From Streptomyces sp. 71268 (GTDB lineage: Bacteria; Actinomycetota; Actinomycetes; Streptomycetales; Streptomycetaceae), in NCBI RefSeq assembly GCF_029392895.1, contig NZ_CP114200.1, forward strand, positions 3,999,001-4,063,000: a DNA stretch of 64,000 nt. Direction: 5' to 3'. Shown in pieces: positions 1 through 9,226 of this stretch; within the stretch, counting starts at the first letter, position 1; each line of letters begins with the position of its first letter. The translations under genes were made by a program, and so were the position numbers. Below the pieces are notes generated by a model that was not told where the DNA came from, ran no database searches, and was given only the letters and a program-made list of their open reading frames with translations.

Positions 1-381
1 GGGGCTGAGTGCGGCATGTGGGCTCTCTGGTTCCCCAGGGGCCCGCTCGTCCGTGCCCAGCGCGACCCAGCCGATGCTGCCGTGGGCGATTGACTCTCCT
101 CCCCAGGCCCGGCTGCCGGCGTGGGTGTGGGTGGCCATCATGCCCAGATCCACCCAGTAGTTGGCGGTCCACTCGGTGGCACGCAGTCGCTCGTACCAAT
201 GCCACTCATAGGCGCGCGGGTTGTCCGTCTGATCGTGCGGGACCAGTCGCACGAGGTCCATGACGTGAAGAGAGCCGTCCGCGAACACGATGAAGTCTCC
301 GTCGGGCGCCTCGCGAGCGCGCCACCGGCGCTGGATCTCGCGGGCGGCAGGCGTCAGGTCGGCATCGTCCATGTCGAGCAT
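1..381 (-). CDS. Hypothetical protein, N-terminal part only
   Basis: A minus-strand frame runs from ATG 381 leftwards out of the window with no stop, so about 127 N-terminal residues are visible. It starts MLDMDDADLTPAAREIQ and contains an aromatic-rich stretch (YEWHWYERLRATEW) and a Gly/His-rich stretch (MMATHTHAGSRAWGG). Codon third positions are strongly G/C in this frame, which is why I prefer it to the overlapping plus-strand frames. A second ATG at 372 is an alternative start; neither has a clear Shine-Dalgarno. I do not recognise the family and assign no function. Confidence 0.5.
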   Translation of the reverse strand, partial: MLDMDDADLTPAAREIQRRWRAREAPDGDFIVFADGSLHVMDLVRLVPHDQTDNPRAYEWHWYERLRATEWTANYWVDLGMMATHTHAGSRAWGGESIAHGSIGWVALGTDERAPGEPESPHAALSP

Positions 382-494
382 CGTGGCACCGCCCCACCCG
401 ACGGACCCGGGTGGTGTCCAGCCCTCGGACGGGAGCCCGGCCCCGTTCCTCCGCGGCCCGAATGGTCGCAACTCGATGACCGGGGCCGACCGCC

Positions 495-1280
495 CTATCC
501 CGCCTCGCTCGTGATCAGCGCGAACTGGGCTCCGAACGGGTCGAGGACCATCGACATCCGGCCCAGGCCCGGGGCGTCGTCCGTGGCGGTCAGGGCGGTG
601 CCGCCGTGGTGGACGGCGGCGGCCACGGCCACGTCGCAGTCCTCGACCTCGAAGTACGGGTACCACTTCGAGCGCAGATCCCCCACCTCGATCTGCGGTG
701 GGAACTGCATGATGCCGCCGTGCGCGGCGTCCCGGCCGCCGCCCTGGGGCGCGACGACCGTGTAGTCGACCTCCGCCATCGGCGTCCGCTCGGCCTCCCA
801 GCCGAACACCTCCCGGTAGAAGTCGACGGCGGCCTGCGCGTCCGTCGTGTGCAGCTCGGACCAGCACAGCGTGTTGGGTACGTTGACGGCGTCAATGCCC
901 CTGGTGTCGCCGGGCTGCCAGGTGGCGAAGTCGGCGCCCGTCGGGTCCGTGAACTGGGCCAGGCGGCCGGCCGTGAAGACGTCCATCGGCTCCAGCCGGA
1001 CCGTGCCGCCCGCGCGCTCGACCGCGCGGGCCGTGGCCTCCGCGTCCGCCGTCTGGAAGTACACCGTCCAGGCCGGGCTGGCGCCCTCCTCCATCAGCGG
1101 CCCGAGCCCGGCGACGGTCCTGCCGTCGAGTTGGAGCATCCCGTACCCGCCCGCGTCGGGCCCGGCCGACTGGAACTCCCAGCCGAAGACCCCGCCGTAG
1201 AACGCGGCGGCCGCCCCGGTGTCGGGCGCCCCGAGGTCGAGCCAGACCGGCGCGCCCGGCACGTAGTGAGTCGTGAGCAT
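495..1280 (-). CDS. Two-domain VOC (glyoxalase/bleomycin-resistance fold) protein
   Basis: The 261-aa protein has two consecutive VOC units, about residues 8-125 and 135-258. Each opens with the family pattern: VWLDLGAPDTGAAAAFYGGVFGWEF and CWSELHTTDAQAAVDFYREVFGWE. Both end in a DP-G-A-F segment (FTDPTGADFATW, LDPFGAQFALI). It resembles the CFP30B-like hydroxylase/glyoxalase group of actinobacteria; the substrate cannot be read from sequence. ATG 1280 is chosen because GGAGG lies 9 nt upstream; a longer frame to 1454 has a low-complexity Arg/Pro N-terminus. The gene is monocistronic and downstream of the ABC exporter on the same strand. Confidence 0.88.
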   Translation of the reverse strand: MLTTHYVPGAPVWLDLGAPDTGAAAAFYGGVFGWEFQSAGPDAGGYGMLQLDGRTVAGLGPLMEEGASPAWTVYFQTADAEATARAVERAGGTVRLEPMDVFTAGRLAQFTDPTGADFATWQPGDTRGIDAVNVPNTLCWSELHTTDAQAAVDFYREVFGWEAERTPMAEVDYTVVAPQGGGRDAAHGGIMQFPPQIEVGDLRSKWYPYFEVEDCDVAVAAAVHHGGTALTATDDAPGLGRMSMVLDPFGAQFALITSEAG

Positions 1281-1510
1281 GTCGCTGGACCTCCGACGTC
1301 GTGTGAGCGTGGCCGCGCGGGGCGGTCGCACACCCTCCGTCCTCTCAGGATGGCAGCGACCATCGCCGCGCGCCGTTCGACGCGGTCCGGCCAGCCCAGC
1401 GCGCCGGGCGGGGCCGCGCACCCGCCGGGCAGGCCCGCGCCGGGCGGGCCCCACGCCGGGCGGGGCCGGCGCGGGTCCGGGCGGGCCGGGCGGCTACGGC
1501 GGGTGTGGCC

Positions 1511-2383
1511 TCACTTGCGGTTGTACAGCCGCATCGTGACCGTGCCGAATATCAGCACCAGCACGCCGGACCACCCCAGCGACCAGGCGATCTCCACGGC
1601 GGGCCAGCCGCCGTCCATCAGGTCGCGGACCGCCGACGAGAGGTGGGTCACCGGGCTGTTGTTGACGAACGCCTGGAGCCAGCCGGGCATGGTCTTGGGG
1701 TCCACGAAGATGTTGCTGAGGAAGGTGAGCGGAAAGAGCACCATCATGCTCACGCCCATCACGGACTTCTCGCTCCGCAACAGCAGCCCGAACATGGTCC
1801 ACACCCAGGAGAAGGCGAACGAGAAGACCATCAGCAGCGCGATCCCCGCCAGCACCCCGACCACTCCGCCGTCCGGGCGGAACCCGAGGATCAGGCCCAC
1901 GGTCAGCATCACGACCGACGCCATCGCGTACCGCAGGAGGTCGCCGAGGAGGTAGCCGACCATGGCCGACGGTCGCCAGATGGGCAGCGTGCGGAAGCGG
2001 TCGAAGACGCCCTTCTCGATGTCGGTGTTGACCGCGACACCGGTGTACATCGTGATCATGACGACGCTCATCACGAGGATGCCCGGCAGCAGGAACTGCA
2101 GGTAGTCCGTGGTGGAGCCGGCCAGCGCACCGCCGAAGAGGTACGTGTACATCAGCACCATCATGATCGGGAAGGCGGTGACGTCGAAGAGTTGCTCCGG
2201 CACGTGCTTGATCTTGAGCACGGCCCGCCAGCCGAAGGCCAGCGACGTGGACCAGGCGCTGGGCCGGGGCGGACGCTCCTTGGCGATCAGCACGGCGGTC
2301 AGGCTCTCGACCGTGACCGGGGCGAGTTCGTCGTCGCCCGCAGCGCGGGCGGGGCGGGTCTCGGTCGTCGGTGCGGTGCTCAT
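1511..2383 (-). CDS. ABC-2 type permease of a DrrAB-like exporter
   Basis: The 290-aa membrane protein has about six hydrophobic segments. They include [20 protein letters not shown] near residue 70, a [15 protein letters not shown] segment, and a conserved [21 protein letters not shown] loop typical of DrrB/ABC-2 permeases near residue 215. Its ATG overlaps the stop of the upstream ATPase gene by 4 bases (ATGA, 2380-2383), so the two are translationally coupled. Together they should form a drug, antibiotic or lipid exporter in the cytoplasmic membrane; the substrate is unknown. A GC-rich 230-bp stretch with hairpin potential separates it from the VOC gene. Confidence 0.93.
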   Translation of the reverse strand: MSTAPTTETRPARAAGDDELAPVTVESLTAVLIAKERPPRPSAWSTSLAFGWRAVLKIKHVPEQLFDVTAFPIMMVLMYTYLFGGALAGSTTDYLQFLLPGILVMSVVMITMYTGVAVNTDIEKGVFDRFRTLPIWRPSAMVGYLLGDLLRYAMASVVMLTVGLILGFRPDGGVVGVLAGIALLMVFSFAFSWVWTMFGLLLRSEKSVMGVSMMVLFPLTFLSNIFVDPKTMPGWLQAFVNNSPVTHLSSAVRDLMDGGWPAVEIAWSLGWSGVLVLIFGTVTMRLYNRK

Positions 2384-3444
2384 GCTGCCGCCCCTTCCTT
2401 GCGGGTCGGGCCGCCGGAGCCGGCCTGGCCCCGGGCGTCGTCGGTCGGTTCGTCGGTCGGGCCGTCGGGGCGGGTCGCGGGGCGGTCGGTGAGGGCGAGG
2501 AAGACCTCGTCCAGGCTGGGCTGGCCGAGCGAGAAGTTGTCCACCGTGATGCCGGCGCTGGACAGCTCGTGCAGCGCCCGGGCCGCCTGCTCGGTGGCCC
2601 CGTCACCGTTGCCCGCGAGGCCGACGCGGGCGGTGAGCGCCACCGGGTCGTGGTCCAACTGCACCTGTGCGGACAGGTGTTGGGCGAGCAGCCGCTCCGC
2701 CTCCGGGCGCTGGTGGGCGTGGCGCAGCCGTACGTGCACCGACCCGGCGCCCACGGACGCCTTCAGCTCTCCCTTGGTGCCCTCGGCGATGACCTGGCCT
2801 CTGTCGATGACGGCGATCCGGGAGGCGAGTTGGTCCGCCTCGTCCAGGTACTGCGTGGTCAGCAGCACCGTGGCGCCCTGGCTGACGACGGCGCGCACGA
2901 TGTCCCAGACCTGGTTGCGGCTGCGCGGGTCGAGGCCGGTGGTCGGTTCGTCCAGGAACAGCAGGTCGGGGGTGTTGAGGATGCTCGCCGCGATGTCGAT
3001 CCTGCGCCGCATGCCACCGGAGTAGTGCTTGACCTGCTTGCCCGCCGCCTCGGACAGCCCGAACGCCGCCAGCAACTGCGCGGCGCGGTCCCTGGCCGCC
3101 GGCTTGCGGTGACCGAGCAGCCGCCCGAGCAGGACCAGGTTCTCCATGCCGGTCAGGTCCTCGTCTACCGACGCGTACTGGCCGGTGAGGCTGACCCGGC
3201 TGCGCACCGCGTCGGCCTCGCGCAGCACGTCGTGCCCGAAGACCCGGGCCTCGCCGCCGTCCGGGCGCAACAGCGTCGCCAGCATCTTCACGGCGGTGGT
3301 CTTCCCCGCGCCGTTGGGCCCGAGCACCCCGTACACCGTGCCGGCCGGCACGGCCAGGTCGATGCCGTCCACGGCGCGGGTCTCGCCGAACACTTTCACC
3401 AGGCCGGACGTCTCGATCGCCAGGTCGGCTCCGGGTTTGCTCAT
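2380..3444 (-). CDS. DrrA-family ABC exporter ATP-binding protein
   Basis: The 354-aa ATPase powers the adjacent DrrB-like permease. Walker [10 protein letters not shown] lies at residues 42-50, the ABC signature YSGGM at 141-145 and Walker B LLFLDEP at 161-167. A DrrA-type C-terminal extension (DUF4162-like, about 230-345) contains the [16 protein letters not shown] motif. ATG 3444 is preceded by AGAGGA at good spacing; a longer frame to 3591 lacks these signs. The gene heads a two-gene operon, with an AT-rich promoter-like patch about 150 bp upstream (3597-3610). The substrate class is inferred only from the family. Confidence 0.94.
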   Translation of the reverse strand: MSKPGADLAIETSGLVKVFGETRAVDGIDLAVPAGTVYGVLGPNGAGKTTAVKMLATLLRPDGGEARVFGHDVLREADAVRSRVSLTGQYASVDEDLTGMENLVLLGRLLGHRKPAARDRAAQLLAAFGLSEAAGKQVKHYSGGMRRRIDIAASILNTPDLLFLDEPTTGLDPRSRNQVWDIVRAVVSQGATVLLTTQYLDEADQLASRIAVIDRGQVIAEGTKGELKASVGAGSVHVRLRHAHQRPEAERLLAQHLSAQVQLDHDPVALTARVGLAGNGDGATEQAARALHELSSAGITVDNFSLGQPSLDEVFLALTDRPATRPDGPTDEPTDDARGQAGSGGPTRKEGAAA

Positions 3445-4039
3445 GGTCTTTCCTCTCGCACGGGCGGCTTCCGTCGGGGCTGGGGGGAGGCTGGTGGAGC
3501 GGGGTACGACGGCGGTCGGGGGCCGGGACGGTCCGGTCCTGGTGCCCCGCAGGAGCACGGGGGCGATTCCCGACCTTTCTGGGCAATTCATGTCAGTTAC
3601 GTATAGCTATGGAGGGTCGCGGACCATTCCGGAGGTTCGGGCTGGCGCGGGACCCGGGCTGGGGGGTGGGGACGGCGTGACGTGGCGATCTGGGACAGCG
3701 AGGCGCGGCGGCGGTGTCGGTGCGCACCGACACCCCCGAACGCCTCCGGACCGCCGGGGGTGGCCTGGCGGTCGTGGGATGACATCCGCTCTGGTGTTCT
3801 AGTGCCGACGACTGTAGTACGGGGGTCTGACAACGCCCTGTCGATCATGTAACTGCCCAGGTCACAAGGGTCGTTGAGGCTTTCCGTCCGCTCGCCCGAC
3901 GGGCCCGGCCACCCCGGCCCCTCCCGCTCGCCCCGACGGGTCCGCCCACCCCGGACCCGCCTCTCACGCCCTCGCCCACGCCCGCCGACCCCACCCCTCG
4001 CACCCGCCCCGGCACCCGCCGGCCCCGCCTACGCCCGGC
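3445..4039. other. Intergenic, no gene seen; AT-rich promoter patch and pyrimidine tract
   Basis: About 600 bp without a convincing gene. The one AT-rich island is TTACGTATAGCTAT at 3597-3610. It contains the self-complementary hexamers TACGTA and TAGCTA and could be the promoter/operator of the ABC operon read on the minus strand. From about 3880 to 4030 the plus strand is an extreme C-rich tract. Open frames here have low-complexity Pro/Arg products, and I regard them as composition artefacts. Confidence 0.5.
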
Positions 4040-4348
4040 TCACTCCCCGCCACAGGGCAGCGGCGCGTCCGTACCGCCGATCACCAGCCGCCGCGCCGCC
4101 CCGCCGCGCGGCTCGACCCACACCCGCAGCCGCCCACAGACGCACCGCGCGTACACCACCACGCCCTCCGTGGTCCGGTGCCGGGACACCACCCGCACCG
4201 GCTCGGCCAGCGGCCAGCCGCAGTCGGCACACCGGCCGGTGCCGGCGCCGGGGGCCGCGCCGAGTTCGGGCGCCGAAGCGGGGTCCGTCGCGTCGAGGTA
4301 CGACCGTTCGGGGTCGCTACCGTGCGTCTGCTCGCCTGGGATCTCCAT
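4040..4348 (-). CDS. Small Cys-rich (zinc-ribbon-like) protein of unknown function
   Basis: The 102-aa protein carries CADC at residues 40-43 and CVC at 69-71, plus Cys99. Between them are a basic/aromatic beta-like segment (VRVVSRHRTTEGVVVYARC) and, later, LRVWVEPRGG. The spacing suggests a zinc ribbon. The gene is divergent from the LysR gene at 4423, with 74 bp between starts. I recognise the type as a conserved Streptomyces hypothetical but know no function. The start at ATG 4348 is the first in frame. Confidence 0.7.
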   Translation of the reverse strand: MEIPGEQTHGSDPERSYLDATDPASAPELGAAPGAGTGRCADCGWPLAEPVRVVSRHRTTEGVVVYARCVCGRLRVWVEPRGGAARRLVIGGTDAPLPCGGE

Positions 4349-4422
4349 GCGCCCCAGGCTCCGCCCACACCCTCGTGCGCGTCCATCGCAAGTTTGAGCA
4401 TGGAACCGTGTTGAATTTCCGC

Positions 4423-5346
4423 ATGGTTGACTTGCGGCTCCTGCAAGCCCTGCGCGTGTTGCACGCCCAGGGCACGGTCACGGCCACCGCCCGGGCGCTG
4501 AGCCTCTCCCCCTCCGCCGTCTCCCAGCAGCTTCGCCAGCTCTCGCAGGCGGTGGGCGCGACGCTGCTGGTACGCGACGGGCGCAGGCTGCGACTGACCC
4601 CGGCCGGCCGGGTGTTGCTGCGGCACGCCGACGGCCTGTTCGCGCAGTGGGAGCGGATACGGGCCGATCTGGCCGACGAGGAGGGCAACCAGCACACGAC
4701 CCTGCACATCGGCGGCTTCGCGACCGCGTTCGGGGCCCTCCTCGCGCCGGCCGCCAGCGCGCTGCACCGCGCGGCGCCGCCGCTGCGCGTGCGGGTCACC
4801 GAGACCGACACCGGCGCGTGCTACCAGCAGTTGCTGTCCGGGCGGATCGACATCGCCGTACTGACGCCGCTGCCCGACAGCCCGCCCGTGGACGACCCGC
4901 GCTTCGACCAGCAGCCGCTCATGGACGACCAGCAGGACCTCGTGGTGCCGCTCGACCACCCGCTGGCCGGCCTCGACGTGGTCGACCTGCCGCAGACGGC
5001 GGCCGAGACCTGGATCGCGCCCCACCACGACCAGCACCGGCTGATCGAGTCGCTGTGCGGGGCGGCCGGGTTCGCGCCCCGGACCGACCACCACGCCGGG
5101 GACTGGTCCTCGGTCCTGGCCCTGATCGCGCACGGTCTCGGCGTCTGCCTGGTGCCCCGGCTGGTCCCGCTGACCGCGCACCCCGGCGTCACCCGGGTAC
5201 CGGTACGCGGCGACCCGCCGCCCTGCCGCCGGGTGCTCACCTGCGTGCGCAGCGGCAGCCGGCAGCAACCGGTCATCGCCCGCGCCCTGACCGCGCTCCA
5301 GGAACAGGCCGTCATCGCACGCCGGCTCGACCGCACGCGCCCGTAA
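4423..5346 (+). CDS. LysR-family transcriptional regulator
   Basis: The 307-aa regulator has an N-terminal winged HTH at about residues 1-60 (MVDLRLLQALRVLHAQGTV, then ALSLSPSAVSQQLRQL). A type-2 periplasmic-binding-fold effector domain follows (about 90-295), with typical YQQLLSGRIDIAVLTPL and GLGVCLVPRLVPL segments. Two starts are possible, ATG 4423 and in-frame TTG 4411. I use ATG because family members start at MVDLRLLQ. The partner gene may be the divergent Cys-rich protein, as LysR regulators often control their divergent neighbour. Effector and targets are unknown. Confidence 0.9.
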   Translation: MVDLRLLQALRVLHAQGTVTATARALSLSPSAVSQQLRQLSQAVGATLLVRDGRRLRLTPAGRVLLRHADGLFAQWERIRADLADEEGNQHTTLHIGGFATAFGALLAPAASALHRAAPPLRVRVTETDTGACYQQLLSGRIDIAVLTPLPDSPPVDDPRFDQQPLMDDQQDLVVPLDHPLAGLDVVDLPQTAAETWIAPHHDQHRLIESLCGAAGFAPRTDHHAGDWSSVLALIAHGLGVCLVPRLVPLTAHPGVTRVPVRGDPPPCRRVLTCVRSGSRQQPVIARALTALQEQAVIARRLDRTRP

Positions 5347-5368
5347 CCCGCCACCGGGGCGCCACCCC

Positions 5369-5463
5369 GTCACCCACCCGGCCGAGCCCACCCCCAGACG
5401 CACCGGTCACCCACCCGGCCGAGCCCACCCCGGAGGCGCCCGTCACCCACCCAGCCGGCCCCC
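5369..5463. repeat. 26-bp direct repeat, two exact copies plus a partial third
   Basis: GTCACCCACCCGGCCGAGCC followed by CACCCC occurs exactly at 5369-5394 and 5406-5431, with a degenerate partial copy from 5442. Spacing is about 37 bp. It lies in the convergent gap between the LysR gene and the DoxX gene. Confidence 0.8.
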
Positions 5464-5467
5464 GCCA

Positions 5468-5523
5468 GGCGAACTCCGTCGGCCGAACCCCGTCGGCCGA
5501 ACGCCGTCAGGCGAACCCCGTCG
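5468..5523. repeat. 14-bp tandem repeat, four units
   Basis: Four head-to-tail units match GNCGAACNCCGTCR: 5468-5481, 5482-5495, 5496-5509 and 5510-5523. The array lies just downstream of the DoxX stop in a convergent intergenic region, so it is not coding. It directly follows the 26-bp repeats. Confidence 0.85.
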
Positions 5524-5548
5524 GGCGGGCCCGCGCGCCCCGAGCGCC

Positions 5549-5959
5549 TCAGCCTCGCCCCTCGGCCCGCTTCGCCACGTACAACGCCCATCCCACCAGC
5601 GGCAGTTGGAGTGGCAGCCGGCCGTACGCGAGGGCCCGGAGCGGGGCTGGGCGGTGGCGCCAGTCGCGGGCCATCTTGACGTTGGCGGGGTAGACGGCGG
5701 CGAGGAAGCCGGCCGTGGCCAGGGCGCCGACGCGGCGGGTGCGTGGCAGGGCGACGCAGGCCGCGAGCGCGAGTTCGGCCGCGCCGCTCACGTGTGTCCA
5801 GGTGCGGGGGCTGCCCGGCAGGGCGCGCGGCACGATCGCGTCGAACGGGCGCGGCACCGCGAAGTGCGCGACCCCGGCGCCGGCGAGCAGGCCGGCCAGC
5901 GCGCGGGCGGTGCGGCACGGATCGGTGCGGCGCGAAGCGGTGGGGCGGGTGGCTGCCAT
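5549..5959 (-). CDS. DoxX-family small membrane protein
   Basis: The 136-aa protein has four hydrophobic segments and the DoxX/DUF4267-type pattern. An N-terminal TM carries GVAHFAVPRPFDAIVP, the middle has GAAELALAACVAL, and the end has FLAAVYPANVKMARDW. ATG 5959 has GGAG 5-8 nt upstream. The function of such proteins is poorly known (membrane redox and stress roles in relatives); the exact role here is unknown. The upstream 590-bp gap separates it from the divergent CAP-domain gene. Confidence 0.85.
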   Translation of the reverse strand: MAATRPTASRRTDPCRTARALAGLLAGAGVAHFAVPRPFDAIVPRALPGSPRTWTHVSGAAELALAACVALPRTRRVGALATAGFLAAVYPANVKMARDWRHRPAPLRALAYGRLPLQLPLVGWALYVAKRAEGRG

Positions 5960-6551
5960 CGGGGGCTCCAGCGGGTGAGCGGGCCACGGGGTCGGTGCCG
6001 GCGCCACCGGCCCACGGAGCCGCGACGGCGCGCCCGCCCGGCGCGCGGCGCGGCATGCGGGCGCCCGACGGAAGGTGGCCGTCCGCGCCGCGCGCCCGAA
6101 CCTCAGCGCCCGCACAGACCTCTTCTTACTCGTAAGTAACCACATGCCGCGCCCGCGCATCAAGGCCCCCGCACGGCGATGTGCGACGGCACACGGCCGG
6201 GCCGCGCGAGCCACCCGCGCCAGCATGCGCGGGGACGGCCCGGCACGCGGCGGGGGACGGCGGCGGCCGAGCGGGGAAGACCACGGAGAGAGCCCGTGCG
6301 GGGGAGGCCGGGCGGGCGCGAGGACGACGCGCGCGAGGGAAGGGCGGCCGGACGGCGGGAACCGACCCCGGCGGCCGGGCCCGACAACGGGGCCTGCCGC
6401 ACCCCGACGGGCATGCGCCGAAGAACGGAAAACCTCGGCAGATAAGCGGATTTGTACGGGCCATGCGCGGTGCGCACCACTCACCCGTACGGGTGACCGC
6501 GGGCACTTCGTATGAAATCTTTGTGCGACCCCCCATGGAGGACCCGAACTC
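5960..6551. other. Divergent intergenic region, no gene seen
   Basis: 592 bp between the DoxX and CAP-domain starts. The only AT-rich part is 6440-6540, which carries the palindrome at 6481-6496 and a TATGAA hexamer at 6511-6516. The rest is GC-rich, with open frames of Arg/Gly composition that I do not believe. Confidence 0.5.
6481..6496 (+). promoter_or_regulatory. Perfect 16-bp palindrome at the likely -35 region of the CAP gene
   Basis: TCACCCGTACGGGTGA is its own reverse complement. It lies 55 bp upstream of ATG 6552, with TATGAA (6511-6516) as a candidate -10 hexamer. A bound dimeric repressor would cover the -35 region. The binding protein is unknown. Confidence 0.55.
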
Positions 6552-7664
6552 ATGAGCGCACGACGCCGCACCTCTTCCAGACCCACGCGGCCCGCACCGA
6601 ACACCCCCCAGTCCGTCCACCAGTCCGCCGCCCACACCACCGACCCCGCCGAACCCACCGGTACCACCGGCCCCGTTGACGCCAATGACGCTTCCCACGA
6701 CGCGGGCGTCGTCGGTGCGCGGCGCTCGCACCGGGCGCGGCGCGGCCACCGGGGCCGGGCCAAGCGGCGGCCGGTCTGGGTTCCGTTGGCCGTCGCGGCG
6801 CTGGTCGCGGGTGGCGGCGGCACGGCGTACGTCGCCCTCGACGGTTCCGGGGCGGGCGACCGTTCCGTGGCCGACGGGACGGGCCAGGTCGACCGGGTCC
6901 ATATCGTCGAGAGCGCGAGCCCGGACGCGTCGCGCACCCCGGACGGTGCGGACCGCACGCCCGGGACGCCCGGACCGAGCCCGTCGAAGAGCGCGCGGCC
7001 GTCGTCCGACGCCGCCAAAAAGGCCGAGCGCGAGCGGAGTTCGCGTTCCGCGGGGCCACGGGGCGACGCCGACCGGCCCGGGAGCGCGGCCGGCGACGGG
7101 TCGGCGCGCGACGGCTCCGCCGACGACGCGAACGACACCGCGAACGACGCCGCGAACGACAAGACGGCCGACGGCCCGGCCGGCGGCACCGTCGGCAAGT
7201 CCCGCCCCGGCCCGGCCACCCGGCCGGGCTCCGACGCGGGCGCCCGGCGCGAGGGCCAGGGCCCGCGCGACGCGGGCCGTGGCGGCACCACGGCCGAGGT
7301 GTTGGCGCTGGTCAACGAGGAGCGGGCGGAGGCGGGTTGCCGGCCGCTGGCCGCGAACGGCACCCTCAACCGGGTCGCCGACACCTACGCGGGCGTCATG
7401 GCCGACACGCGGAACCTGTCCCACACCGGGCCCGACGGCTCGACGGTCGGCGACCGCGTCACGCGCTCCGGGTACGCCTGGTCCAGCGTCGGCGAGAACA
7501 TCGCCCGTGGCCAGGCGGACGCCGACGCGGTCGTGGACGCGTGGATGAAGAGCCCCGGGCACCGCGCCAACATCCTGAACTGCTCGTTCCGCGACATGGG
7601 CATAGGCGTCGACCAGGACTCGGGCGGGCCCTGGTGGACACAGGTGTTCGCGACGGGCCGCTGA
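6552..7664 (+). CDS. Membrane-anchored CAP/SCP-domain (PR-1-like) extracellular protein
   Basis: The 370-aa protein has a basic Arg-rich N-terminus and one TM segment at about 76-95 (VWVPLAVAALVAGGG). A long low-complexity Asp/Ser/Pro/Gly linker (about 100-245) precedes a C-terminal CAP domain at about 247-370. The CAP domain shows VLALVNEERAEAGCRPL, the LSHTGPDG metal-site region, VGENIARG and WMKSPGHRANIL. CAP domains of bacteria are extracellular, with no agreed enzymatic activity. GGAGG lies 13 nt upstream of ATG 6552. The gene is transcribed toward the EEP hydrolase gene. Confidence 0.9.
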   Translation: MSARRRTSSRPTRPAPNTPQSVHQSAAHTTDPAEPTGTTGPVDANDASHDAGVVGARRSHRARRGHRGRAKRRPVWVPLAVAALVAGGGGTAYVALDGSGAGDRSVADGTGQVDRVHIVESASPDASRTPDGADRTPGTPGPSPSKSARPSSDAAKKAERERSSRSAGPRGDADRPGSAAGDGSARDGSADDANDTANDAANDKTADGPAGGTVGKSRPGPATRPGSDAGARREGQGPRDAGRGGTTAEVLALVNEERAEAGCRPLAANGTLNRVADTYAGVMADTRNLSHTGPDGSTVGDRVTRSGYAWSSVGENIARGQADADAVVDAWMKSPGHRANILNCSFRDMGIGVDQDSGGPWWTQVFATGR

Positions 7665-7934
7665 CCCGCCCCCGCCCCGCTGACCCCCGAGCTGGAGCGG
7701 CGGCTCCGCACGACGGCCCGCTGACCGGGCCGCCCACCGCCCACCGCCAGCCGACTCCGCCAGCCGGCCCCCGTCCCCTTCCCGTGGTCGCGGGAGTCGC
7801 GGTGGGCGCGGGGCGGGCCGGCCCGGCACCGGAGACGGATGATCCCGGCACCGGAGCGGTGTAGGAGGATCGGGGCGAGGGCGGCGGCGCGTACGGTGCG
7901 GCGGCCCGTCCATCCGCCGACGAAGGGCCACAGC

Positions 7935-9125
7935 GTGGACAGCCGGGACGCAGTCGCCGACCAGCCGCAGCCGGGCGGCGCCGAGGGCGGCGCGCACGCC
8001 GCGCGCGGTGCCAACCGTACGGGCGGGACGGCGGACGCGACGTCCCGGGGCGCGACCGCCGAGGCCCGGGAGGAGGCGGCTACGCGGACCGCGACGGGGG
8101 CGTGGCAGGCGCGGGCCTGGTTGGCGCGGGCCTGGTTGGCGCGGGGCCTCCGGGGCGCGGGGCGGCTGCCCCAGGGGGTGGGCCGGTGGGTGCTCGCGGG
8201 GTGTGCCGCGCTGCTGCTCGCGCTGGTCAGCGTGGTGCTCGGGCACCGGGCCGCCGACGCGGACGGCTTCACGCCCGTCCCGCAACTACTCGCGTTCCTG
8301 CCCTGGCTGCTGCTGCCCGCCGCGCTCGGCCTCCTCCTCGCGGCGCTGGCCCGGTGGCCGCTCGGCTGCGCGTGGGCGTTGGCCGTACTCCTCGCGACGG
8401 GCTGGTTCCTCCAGCCGTACGAGGGCGCCGGGGCCGGCGGGCCGAGCGGGCCCGTCGTCGCCCGGCCGCGCGTGCTCTCCGCCAACCTGGAGTACGGCCA
8501 GGCCACCGACGGACTGCTGGCCGCGTTGCGGCGGGAGCGGCCGGACCTGGTCGCGGTCCAGGAGTGCGACCACCGGTGCGTGGCGGCGCTGGAGGCGCCC
8601 GCGCTGCGCGCGGCGTACCCGTACCGCAACATCGCGGCCGGCGGGCCGGCGGAGGGCTCCGCGATCCTGAGCGTGTACCCGCTGCGGAACGAGGCCGGGG
8701 TGCCGGGCTCGCTCGCGATGCCCGGCGCGCGGGCGCTGATCGCCGGGCAGTGGGTACGGGTGCAGGTCGCGCACCCGATGCCGCCAAAGCCCGGCGAGCT
8801 GGACGTCTGGCGCACGGAGCTGGGCCGGCTGCGCTCGTACGCCGAGCGGCGCGGCGACGCCCCCACCCTGATCGCCGGCGACTTCAACGCCACCCAGGAC
8901 CACGCGGCCTTCCGCCGCCTCCTCGACACCGGCCTGCGGGACAGCGCCCGGCTCGCGGGCGTCTCGCGCACGCCGTCCTGGCCCACCCTGACGACCCCGC
9001 TGCTGGGCGCGCAGATCGACCACGTGCTGGTCAGCGACGCGTGGTCGGCCCGTACGGCCCGCTTCGTGGACCTGCCGCACACCGACCACCGGGCGCTCCT
9101 CGTCGACCTGGAACTGCACGGCTAG
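7935..9125 (+). CDS. Membrane-bound endonuclease/exonuclease/phosphatase (EEP) family protein
   Basis: The 396-aa protein has a disordered N-terminus and three TM segments (about 75-155). An extracytoplasmic EEP domain follows (about 175-396) with the full catalytic set: N in VLSANLEYG, E in VAVQECDH, D-x-N in IAGDFNATQDH, D-H in QIDHVLVSD and the terminal H in HTDHRALL. It should be a Mg-dependent phosphoesterase; the substrate is unknown. I use GTG 7935 (GAAGGG upstream). An upstream ATG at 7839 adds a basic low-complexity leader without a ribosome site. Two exact 15-bp tandem units lie inside at 8109-8138. Confidence 0.88.
   Translation: MDSRDAVADQPQPGGAEGGAHAARGANRTGGTADATSRGATAEAREEAATRTATGAWQARAWLARAWLARGLRGAGRLPQGVGRWVLAGCAALLLALVSVVLGHRAADADGFTPVPQLLAFLPWLLLPAALGLLLAALARWPLGCAWALAVLLATGWFLQPYEGAGAGGPSGPVVARPRVLSANLEYGQATDGLLAALRRERPDLVAVQECDHRCVAALEAPALRAAYPYRNIAAGGPAEGSAILSVYPLRNEAGVPGSLAMPGARALIAGQWVRVQVAHPMPPKPGELDVWRTELGRLRSYAERRGDAPTLIAGDFNATQDHAAFRRLLDTGLRDSARLAGVSRTPSWPTLTTPLLGAQIDHVLVSDAWSARTARFVDLPHTDHRALLVDLELHG
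8109..8138. repeat. 15-bp tandem duplication inside the EEP gene
   Basis: GCGCGGGCCTGGTTG occurs twice head to tail (8109-8123, 8124-8138). It encodes ARAWL-ARAWL just before the first TM helix, an in-frame duplication of five residues. Confidence 0.85.
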
Positions 9126-9226
9126 CGGCTGACGTGCCGGGGTGCCGGGGTGCCGCGCCGACCGTGGCCGACGCGCCGGGGACGGCGCGCCGACCGCGGC
9201 GTCCCCGGCCGTGCCCTGTCCGCCGG

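Noticed and set aside
3597..3848. Possible small minus-strand gene upstream of the ABC operon
   Set aside because: Pro/Arg/His-rich product without domain or ribosome site; it also covers the AT-rich promoter-like patch.
5468..5523. CRISPR array
   Set aside because: Units are only 14 bp, directly adjacent with no spacers, and no cas genes are present.
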